5,972 bases of DNA. Origin: JBDTRY01 sp039931435. Lineage in GTDB: Bacteria; Acidobacteriota; Thermoanaerobaculia; Gp7-AA8. Both the position numbers and the translations under genes were made by a program. The DNA lies in assembly GCA_039931435.1 (NCBI GenBank), contig JBDTRY010000235.1:1-5972 (forward strand). The letters run 5' to 3'. A model generated the notes under the pieces. The model did not search any database and was not told where the DNA came from. It saw only the letters and a program-made list of their open reading frames with translations. Shown here piece after piece: positions 1-5,399 of the stretch; within the stretch, counting starts at the first letter, position 1; every line of letters starts with the position of its first letter.

Positions 1-115
1 GGAGCCGCTATGCCTGCGTCGGCGCGCCTAGCTCACGTCGCCGATTCCTGCGTCACCTGGTACCAATTCATCCAATACACGCCACTAGAATTCCGGTCCG
101 GCACGGATTTCGAGC

Positions 116-853
116 CTATTTGGGGCAGTGTGCGGGCTGGCTGGCCAGAGCCTCGTCGAGGGCAGTGTTGACGACGCTCGTCCAGAGGGCATATCCGCGA
201 TCGTTCGGGTGGAACCTGTCCTCTGAAAACAGCGTTCGATCTCTTCTGAACTGCGGTCCGGTTTTCTCCGCGATCGGCGCGAACGTCAGTTGACGCTCCG
301 CCGTCGTGCGTTTGAAAACGACGTTCAGGTGTCTGGACCACCCCGCCGCGATGCCCCGGAGCAGAAAGGGGATTCTGGGTGGACTGCCCATGTCGGCCGC
401 GCCGGTGATGACCACCCGGGCCTCACAGTTCAGGGCGAGCACCGATGTCACAATGGATCCGAGGTCCCGCTGAACGGATCGAGCGGACGTCAGATGGGTG
501 ACGTCGTTCGATCCGACGTCAACGAGGACCACGTCCGGCTTCAGTGAGCGCGCGCGGGGAATCTCGATGGTCAGCACATCGTGCGCTGTGGCGCCGGAAA
601 TGCCCAGGTTCACCAGAGTGACCTGATGTCTGTCAGCCAGGTGGCGGGCGCTTTCCACGGCCAATCCCTGTTCGTAGTCTCCTCCTTCTGCAACCGCGGT
701 GCTGTCGCCGAGAACGAGGTAGGTCAAAGGCTCGCCGCTGCCCAGAAGACGTGGTTGGGAGTGCGGAGAAATGCTGGCGCTGCTGAGGTGCGAGGACCTG
801 CAGGAGGGGAGTGCGATGAGGGCAGCGACAGCGACGAGTCTGTGAAGGTTCAT
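116..853 (-). CDS. SGNH/GDSL-family hydrolase, predicted exported (possible lipoprotein)
   Basis: This 245-residue protein is a predicted serine esterase or lipase-like hydrolase acting outside the cytoplasm; the substrate cannot be told. The SGNH blocks are in order: GDST with nucleophile Ser51 (residues 49-52), the block II glycine in NLGISGAT (82-89, probably Gly87), GSND with Asn116 (114-117), and DRFHPND with Asp212 and His215 as the remaining catalytic dyad. The N-terminus has a short basic start and a hydrophobic stretch (residues 6-16) ending in LPSC at Cys18. This resembles a lipobox, although Pro at -2 is atypical, so ordinary secretion is also possible. The length is normal for a single-domain SGNH enzyme. 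The ATG at 853 is the only usual in-frame start that keeps the signal sequence. No strong ribosome site sits at normal distance; an AGGAG lies about 20 nt upstream. The gene is transcribed divergently from the large surface-protein gene. Confidence 0.92.
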   Translation of the reverse strand: MNLHRLVAVAALIALPSCRSSHLSSASISPHSQPRLLGSGEPLTYLVLGDSTAVAEGGDYEQGLAVESARHLADRHQVTLVNLGISGATAHDVLTIEIPRARSLKPDVVLVDVGSNDVTHLTSARSVQRDLGSIVTSVLALNCEARVVITGAADMGSPPRIPFLLRGIAAGWSRHLNVVFKRTTAERQLTFAPIAEKTGPQFRRDRTLFSEDRFHPNDRGYALWTSVVNTALDEALASQPAHCPK

Positions 854-890
854 GAAGTCATTACGGGCCAGACTCCTGGGTGGATTGTCC

Positions 891-920
891 GATCCCGTGC
901 CCGCGCACCGGTCACGGATC
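891..920. promoter_or_regulatory. Imperfect inverted repeat in the divergent intergenic region
   Basis: GATCCCGTG (891-899) and CACGGATC (913-920) can pair over 8 bp with one bulged C and a 13-nt spacer. The repeat sits between the divergent hydrolase and surface-protein genes, about 20 bp upstream of the candidate -35 of the latter. It could be an operator or chance in GC-rich DNA. No regulator family is recognised. Confidence 0.25.
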
Positions 921-939
921 AGCTTGCTGGACCGCCTCG

Positions 940-968
940 TTTACCGTCGGATTTGCCTGCGCTATCAT
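940..968 (+). promoter_or_regulatory. Candidate sigma70-type promoter for the surface-protein gene
   Basis: TTTACC (940-945) matches TTGACA at four of six positions. TATCAT (963-968) matches TATAAT at five of six, and the spacing is the ideal 17 bp. Transcription would start near 975, giving a leader of roughly 28 nt before the ATG at 1003, with the ribosome site inside it. This also argues against the longer frame start at 880, which lies upstream of the promoter. It is a sequence match only. Confidence 0.5.
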
Positions 969-990
969 CGAAGGCAGAACCCGCTGCTGG

Positions 991-995
991 GGAGG
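991..995 (+). promoter_or_regulatory. Shine-Dalgarno site deciding the start of the surface-protein gene
   Basis: GGAGG at 991-995 is a near-perfect ribosome binding site, 7 nt before the ATG at 1003. That ATG begins a clear signal peptide. The in-frame ATG at 880 would add 41 residues that are cysteine-rich and unlike a leader, and would bury the signal peptide, so 1003 is preferred. Confidence 0.85.
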
Positions 996-1002
996 AGCTC
1001 TC

Positions 1003-4000
1003 ATGAGGCCGATTCGCTGTTTCGTGATTCTTTTTGTGTTGCTGTCTGCATCCCTTACCGGCAATCAGCTTCTTGCCCAGTGCTCTCCACCCACCACCAT
1101 TGTTACTCAGCCCGCGGATCAGAGTATCGGATACGGTCAGACGGCCACGATGAGCGTCAGTGCAATCGGTACCAGCACGCTGACGTATCAGTGGTACCAG
1201 GTCTTCAGTCTCGCCGCGATTCCCATCGTGGGAGCGACAGGCTCCAGCTACACCACCCCGGCGCTCTTTTCCGATGCAGATTATGCGGTTGATGTCATCG
1301 ATAGCGGCTGCATTACCGTTCGCAGCAGGACAGCGAGCGTCACCGTGGCTCCGTGTGTTCCGCAGTCTATCGACACGCAACCGCAAAGTCAGACCATCAG
1401 CTCGGGACAGACCGCCACGCTTTCGGTCGGCGTCAGCGGAACGACGCCGTACTCGTACCAATGGTACGAAGGATTCAGTGGAGACACCTCCACGCCGGCA
1501 CCCGGCCCGAACACCGCCAGCTCCTATACGACACCGACACTCTTCTCAACGACGAGCTATTGGGTGCAGGTATCGAACCCCTGTGACGTTTCCCCAAGCG
1601 AGAGCCAGACGGCGACAGCATTCGTCTGCGATCCCCCGGTGATTCTTACGCAACCACAGGATCAGAACATCCAGCCTGGTCAGACCGCTACCCTCTCCGT
1701 CGAAATCGATTCCGGACCACAGGCGGCGGCCGTAGCGGCGCCACCGTACCAGTGGTATCAGGGCGCTACCGGCGACACATCGACTCCGGCGCCGGGACCG
1801 AATACCGGAAGCACCTACACAACTCCAGCTCTAAATACGACCACCCAGTACTGGGTTCGTGTCTCAAGCGGATGCGCCAGCACGGACAGCCGGACGGCAA
1901 CGGTTGCTGTCTGCCAGATACCGACAATTTCAACGCAGCCCGCGGATCAAACCGTACAGAATCAGCAAAGCGCGACCTTCACAGTTTCCGCGAACGGTAC
2001 TGCCACGCTGGCGTACCAGTGGTATGAGGGAGTGAGCGGTTCCACTGCCACGCCCGCCCCTGGAGCCAGCAGCGCAGCTTCCTATACCACTCCGTCACTT
2101 TCGCAGACGACGCAATACTGGGTTCGGGTGACCAACGGATGCGGAACTGTCGACAGCGTGACAGCTACCGCATTCGTATGCGATCCGCCCGTGATCTCTT
2201 CCCATCCGCGGTTTCCTGCTATTGATCCCGGCACATCGGCAACACTGACTGTCTCCGCGGTGGGAACGAATCTTCAGTACCTATGGTACCGGGGAGAGTC
2301 GGGGGATACCTCGAACCCGGCGCCGGGAACAAACAACGGCAACACGTATGAGACCCCTGACCTTGCGGGGTCTGCCCGGTTCTGGGTTCGGGTGTTCAAC
2401 TCCTGTGGCACTGCAGACAGCCAGACAGAGGTGGTCACGGTACGCAAATGTTCGACCCCGGTTGTTTCCGGTCAGCCCAAAGATGCCACGATCAACGCCG
2501 GAGAACAGACTACGCTTTTCGTGATTCTGGAGGGGTCGGCTCCGTTTACCTATCAATGGTATCGAGGCAACCCGGGGGACAGATCCACACCGGCCCCGGG
2601 GACGGGCACATTGCCGTCGTACGCGACCGGACCGCTGTCAGGTACGACTACTTTCTGGGTCGCGGTGAGTAATGATTGCGGCTCGACCGAGAGCCGAGGC
2701 GCTACCATTACCGTCAATCCAGGTTGCGGCTCCGAGCCTCTGGCGGCACCCGCCGCTGCAGCTCCGGCCACCGTTCCCGACGACAGGCCTTACACGGTCA
2801 CCTGGAGCGCCGTGCCGGGAGCCCTGATGTACGAGGTCCAGGAGTCCTCCTCCGGGAACCTCGCCGATGCCATTACCCGCACCACATCGGAAACCTCAGC
2901 GCAGTTCACCCACGCGCCCGGTGCGCAAGCCTCATCGTGGTTTTATCGCGTGCGCGCCATCGCGCAATGCAACGGTGCACCAGGGATCTATTCGCCGGTA
3001 GTGACGGTCGTCGTTCTCCCGCCCGATCCGGTTCTTCCCCCCCCGCTGGACGGACTGCAGGTGGCAGTTCCCGAGGGCTCGCAGGAACCAGTGCTTCTGC
3101 GATTCCTGTTGCTTCCGCCCCCGGGGGTAACAACCGCCACATTCGCCGCCGAGGCCGATGTTCCCTGGCTGACCGTCGAGCCGGCAACTGGAACTGTGAA
3201 CAGTTCGGGGGTCATTCTCGAAGTCACGGCCGATCCTTCAAGCCTGCCTCCGGGTTCCAATTTCGGAACTATTCTGATCGACTTTACCTTCTCCCCGAAG
3301 ACGGCCGCGGGACGCGGGATCGTCCCCAACGGCAATGCCAAGGCCAGCGTTCCGGTGACGGTTTCGGTGGTCACGCCCGTCGCTCCGGCGTCCAATCCCG
3401 GAGCGCCTCCCGATGGCGCGCAGATTGTTCCGGTCGTGGTCCATGCGGCCGGGATCGGAGCGCAGTTCGTTTCTGACCTCCGCGTGGCCAATCGTGGCAA
3501 CCAGGCCGCGACCTACGACCTGATTTTCGTGCCGACGCAGTCGAACGGCACCGAGACCGGAAAGAAAACCACGATCACCGTGCAACCGAACCAGACCTAC
3601 GCGCTGGAAGACATTCTGAAGACCTGGTACGGCGAGGGAGCGGCGAGCGAGGGAACCAAGGGACTCCTGGAGGTACGACCTCTGGGGGCTGCCGGCGCGG
3701 CAGCGGCCACCGCGGTCTCCAGCCGCACCTATGCGAAAACTGCCGCCGGGACCCTCGGACAATTCATCCCGGCCATCCCCGTGAGCAGCTTCATCGGCGC
3801 TTCCGACCAGGCCTCGGCGAACATCCTCAGCCTTCAGCAGGTATCCCAGTCCGCCTCGTTCCGCACAAATCTGGGATTGGTGGAAGGCGCGGGGCAGTCG
3901 GCGGTCGTGGGGATCTCCGTCTTCGACGATTCCGGACAGAAGCTCGGCGAGTTTACCGAGAATCTTCAGCCGCTGGAGCACCGGCAACTGGATCAGTACC

Positions 4001-4836
4001 TGGAGAGCAAAGGAATCACTCTCAACGACGGTCGCATCGAGGTGCGTGTGATCTCGGGCGCTGGGCGCGTCACCACCTACGCTTCGGTGATCGACAACGC
4101 TACTTTGGATCCCCTGCTCGTGGTTCCGGCGAAGCCATCCGCGCAGGCGGCCTCACGGTATGTCGTCTCGGGCCTGGCGGCGCTTCAGAATCAGTCGGCG
4201 AATTTCCGCAGCGACATGCGAATCTACAATCCCGGACAGTCTTCGGTCTCTGCCACGCTGCGGCTCTTCCCCGCCGGCGCACCCGGGCAACCTGTGACGC
4301 GAACGCTGTCGATCGCGCCCGGCGAGGTAAAGGTTCTCAACGACGTTGTAGCCTCACTATTCAACCTGACCTCTGCCACCGGTGCTGCGCAGGTGGATCC
4401 GGGAGCGGGGGGAGCGCTGATTATCACGGCACGGACCTACGACCAGCGTCCCGACGGGACGGTGGGGCAGTTCATATCCGCTACCAGACCTGAAGATGCT
4501 GCCGGGGCGGGTTCCAGAACATTGCAGGTGCTTCAGCTGGAGGAGTCCGACCGATTCCGTACGAATCTCGGTCTGACGGAGGTGACGGGACAGGACTCCG
4601 CGACGGTGCAGATTACGGCAATCGTGCCTGATGCGGCAGCGGCTCCGACGATGAACATCACCCTTCAGCCGAACGAGTTCCTGCAACTCAATCAGGTCTT
4701 CAAACAAATGAATCTCGGCCGGGTATACAACGGACGGATCACGGTGAAGGTAGTAGCGGGAACGGGACAGGTGACTGCCTACGGTTCGGTCATCGACAAC
4801 CTTACCCAGGATCCGACGTTCGTGCCGGCACAGTAG
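1003..4836 (+). CDS. Large secreted multidomain surface protein (Ig-like x6, FN3-like, BACON-like, duplicated C-terminal modules)
   Basis: This predicted exported protein of 1277 residues is probably an adhesin, matrix or carbohydrate-contacting surface protein. No catalytic domain is visible. Residues 1-25 are a signal peptide (basic start, hydrophobic core, likely cleavage after QLLA). Six Ig-like repeats follow at about 27-117, 118-208, 209-303, 304-392, 393-482 and 483-574. Most carry a QWY or LWY core, a PAPG hairpin, YTTP and a YWVRV-type F strand. An FN3-like domain spans about 575-671. A BACON-like domain (about 677-791) contains PWLTVEPATGTV around Trp722. Two tandem copies of a two-part module follow at about 807-1046 and 1047-1277. 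Part A has SDLRV/SDMRI and SRTY or ARTY followed by GQFI; part B has FRTNLGL, SVIDN and a VPA end. There is no LPXTG, membrane anchor or recognised sorting domain at the C-terminus (ends DPTFVPAQ). Mature cysteines occur only in the first seven domains, one pair each. The gene is probably monocistronic with its own promoter. Confidence 0.92.
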   Translation: MRPIRCFVILFVLLSASLTGNQLLAQCSPPTTIVTQPADQSIGYGQTATMSVSAIGTSTLTYQWYQVFSLAAIPIVGATGSSYTTPALFSDADYAVDVIDSGCITVRSRTASVTVAPCVPQSIDTQPQSQTISSGQTATLSVGVSGTTPYSYQWYEGFSGDTSTPAPGPNTASSYTTPTLFSTTSYWVQVSNPCDVSPSESQTATAFVCDPPVILTQPQDQNIQPGQTATLSVEIDSGPQAAAVAAPPYQWYQGATGDTSTPAPGPNTGSTYTTPALNTTTQYWVRVSSGCASTDSRTATVAVCQIPTISTQPADQTVQNQQSATFTVSANGTATLAYQWYEGVSGSTATPAPGASSAASYTTPSLSQTTQYWVRVTNGCGTVDSVTATAFVCDPPVISSHPRFPAIDPGTSATLTVSAVGTNLQYLWYRGESGDTSNPAPGTNNGNTYETPDLAGSARFWVRVFNSCGTADSQTEVVTVRKCSTPVVSGQPKDATINAGEQTTLFVILEGSAPFTYQWYRGNPGDRSTPAPGTGTLPSYATGPLSGTTTFWVAVSNDCGSTESRGATITVNPGCGSEPLAAPAAAAPATVPDDRPYTVTWSAVPGALMYEVQESSSGNLADAITRTTSETSAQFTHAPGAQASSWFYRVRAIAQCNGAPGIYSPVVTVVVLPPDPVLPPPLDGLQVAVPEGSQEPVLLRFLLLPPPGVTTATFAAEADVPWLTVEPATGTVNSSGVILEVTADPSSLPPGSNFGTILIDFTFSPKTAAGRGIVPNGNAKASVPVTVSVVTPVAPASNPGAPPDGAQIVPVVVHAAGIGAQFVSDLRVANRGNQAATYDLIFVPTQSNGTETGKKTTITVQPNQTYALEDILKTWYGEGAASEGTKGLLEVRPLGAAGAAAATAVSSRTYAKTAAGTLGQFIPAIPVSSFIGASDQASANILSLQQVSQSASFRTNLGLVEGAGQSAVVGISVFDDSGQKLGEFTENLQPLEHRQLDQYLESKGITLNDGRIEVRVISGAGRVTTYASVIDNATLDPLLVVPAKPSAQAASRYVVSGLAALQNQSANFRSDMRIYNPGQSSVSATLRLFPAGAPGQPVTRTLSIAPGEVKVLNDVVASLFNLTSATGAAQVDPGAGGALIITARTYDQRPDGTVGQFISATRPEDAAGAGSRTLQVLQLEESDRFRTNLGLTEVTGQDSATVQITAIVPDAAAAPTMNITLQPNEFLQLNQVFKQMNLGRVYNGRITVKVVAGTGQVTAYGSVIDNLTQDPTFVPAQ
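1081..2724 (+). repeat. Six tandem Ig-like domain repeats (protein-level)
   Basis: Six units of 89-95 codons each start with a cysteine codon (residues 27, 118, 209, 304, 393, 483; the following domain starts with Cys575). The shared pattern is Cys, QP near position 9, a G/Q-x-x-ATLSV strand, QWY, a GDTSTPAPG-like hairpin, YTTP, YWVRVSN, a loop Cys, then a TATV strand. Unit 1 lacks the PAPG hairpin and unit 3 has an alanine-rich insertion before QWY. The DNA copies are well diverged, so this is an old protein repeat rather than a recent expansion. Confidence 0.88.
3421..4833 (+). repeat. Tandem duplication of a two-part C-terminal beta-rich module (A1-B1-A2-B2)
   Basis: Residues 807-1046 and 1047-1277 are homologous. 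The A halves share F-x-SD-[LM]-R-[VI], an N-G or NPG turn, a TITVQP/LSIAPG strand, RTY and GTLGQFI/GTVGQFI. The B halves share FRTNLGL, a LQPLEHRQL/LQPNEFLQL strand, NDGRIEVRV/YNGRITVKV, a GxGxVT-x-Y-x-SVIDN run and a final VPA. Copies are clearly diverged at both DNA and protein level. I recognise this type of repeat from large secreted Acidobacteriota proteins but know no function or domain name for it. Confidence 0.85.
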
Positions 4837-4972
4837 GGTGCCTTTCCGCGCCATGGGGCAACGGGACCGCAGCCGGATGAATTCTGATGCCATCAGCAGA
4901 TATATCGAACAAATCAACGCCCGGATGGCGTGTCGGCGTGAAAATTGCGAAAAAGCTGGCATTTTCGAAACT

Positions 4973-4990
4973 GAGGCTGTACGTTGCCTC
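4973..4990 (+). promoter_or_regulatory. Small stem-loop in the leader of the SWIB gene
   Basis: GAGGC (4973-4977) pairs with GCCTC (4986-4990) around an 8-nt loop, 13 nt upstream of the ribosome site of the SWIB gene. The same 180-bp gap holds GAAAAT/ATTTTC arms (4940-4945 and 4961-4966), the palindrome TTTCGAAA (4963-4970) and CTGATG-C-CATCAG (4884-4896). No convincing -35/-10 pair was found, and no T-rich terminator follows the surface-protein stop. Which of these elements matters, if any, is unknown. Confidence 0.22.
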
Positions 4991-5003
4991 GAACCGAAGC
5001 GCG

Positions 5004-5010
5004 AAAGGAA
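5004..5010 (+). promoter_or_regulatory. Ribosome binding site of the SWIB gene
   Basis: AAAGGAA at 5004-5010 lies about 7 nt before the ATG at 5017, normal Shine-Dalgarno placement. It supports this start, from which the lysine/glycine-rich tail is translated. Confidence 0.7.
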
Positions 5011-5016
5011 TACTAA

Positions 5017-5337
5017 ATGGCGACAACGAAACAGGACAGTGGTAAAGCAGGAGCAAGCAAATCAGGAGGCAGCAAGGCGGGAGCAAAGGGTCCCGGCAAG
5101 GGTCTGGCGCAGAGCGTTCAGCCGGATGCCGATCTTTCTGCCGTCGTTGGCAGCTCACCGATGCCACGCACCGAAGTGACGAAGAAGTTGTGGGACTACA
5201 TCAAGGCCAACAAACTTCAGGACGACAAGAATCGTCGCATGATCAACGCCGACGCCAAACTTCTTCCGCTTTTCGGGGGCAAGAAGCAGGTCTCGATGTT
5301 CGAGATGACAGCGCTGGTGAACAAGCACATGAAGTAA
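5017..5337 (+). CDS. SWIB/MDM2-domain protein with basic N-terminal tail
   Basis: This 106-residue cytoplasmic protein consists of a single SWIB fold after a flexible tail. Residues 2-32 are rich in Lys, Gly, Ser and Ala (GKAGASKSGGSKAGAKG-type), almost without hydrophobic residues, resembling histone H1-like or nucleic-acid-binding tails. Residues 37-106 match the SWIB consensus closely: ADLSAVVG, PRTEVTKKLWDYIK (50-63), LQD-x-KNRRMINAD (67-79), LFGGKKQVSMFEMT (85-98) and a terminal LVNKHMK. In eukaryotes SWIB domains occur in SWI/SNF complex subunits, and the related MDM2 domain binds p53. Stand-alone bacterial forms are known, for example in chlamydiae where one is fused to topoisomerase, but their role is poorly defined. 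A DNA- or chromatin-associated role is inferred only. The gene stands alone and is followed by a hairpin terminator. Confidence 0.95.
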   Translation: MATTKQDSGKAGASKSGGSKAGAKGPGKGLAQSVQPDADLSAVVGSSPMPRTEVTKKLWDYIKANKLQDDKNRRMINADAKLLPLFGGKKQVSMFEMTALVNKHMK

Positions 5338-5343
5338 GGCCGG

Positions 5344-5371
5344 GCGGGAAGGTCCCCGACGGCCTTCCCGC
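5344..5371. terminator. GC-rich hairpin between convergent genes, probable shared terminator
   Basis: GCGGGAAGGTC (5344-5354) pairs with GGCCTTCCCGC (5361-5371) over 11 bp, including one G-T wobble, with a 6-nt loop. It starts 7 nt after the SWIB stop and lies 28 nt beyond the stop of the convergent PilZ gene, so it could act in both directions. There is no long T-run on either side, so it is not a textbook intrinsic terminator. Confidence 0.6.
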
Positions 5372-5399
5372 TCCTGCCGTTCCTGCGCGGGTTCGGCTA

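Noticed and set aside
1..168. Plus-strand frame open from the left edge, and a 6-bp TCGGCG/CGCCGA stem at 19-44
   Set aside because: The frame overlaps the hydrolase C-terminus in antisense and its product is unlike any known protein tail. The stem is short with a 14-nt loop and no T-run, so it is not called a terminator.
880..1002. 41-codon N-terminal extension of the surface-protein frame from an ATG at 880
   Set aside because: It lacks a ribosome site, would lie upstream of the candidate promoter and would bury a clear signal peptide. The ATG at 1003 has GGAGG at 7 nt.
1081..2724. Regular repeat pattern as a possible CRISPR or DNA satellite
   Set aside because: Units are about 270 bp, in frame, diverged at DNA level and conserved only as protein motifs, which fits Ig-like domains.
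2676..3476. Plus-strand frame of 266 codons overlapping the surface-protein gene
   Set aside because: It is an arginine-rich frame-shifted shadow of the FN3-like and BACON-like domains with no domain of its own.
2988..3987. Long minus-strand open frames (170 and 249 codons) opposite the surface-protein gene
   Set aside because: They overlap the BACON-like and A1/B1 coding region in antisense, their translations are arginine/glycine-rich with no recognisable domain, and long antisense frames are expected in GC-rich coding DNA.
4837..4880. Terminator directly after the surface-protein stop
   Set aside because: Only a 4-bp TGCC/GGCA pairing (4839-4860) was found, with no T-run.
4357..4962. Minus-strand open frame of 201 codons across the end of the surface-protein gene
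   Set aside because: It lies mostly antisense to the B2 module, its composition is rich in Arg, Ser and His, and no family is recognised.
4802..5167. Minus-strand and plus-strand frames (4802-5167 and 4838-5179) over the gap and SWIB start
   Set aside because: Both overlap the well-supported SWIB gene in other frames and resemble no protein family. The SWIB frame has a ribosome site and a near-consensus domain.
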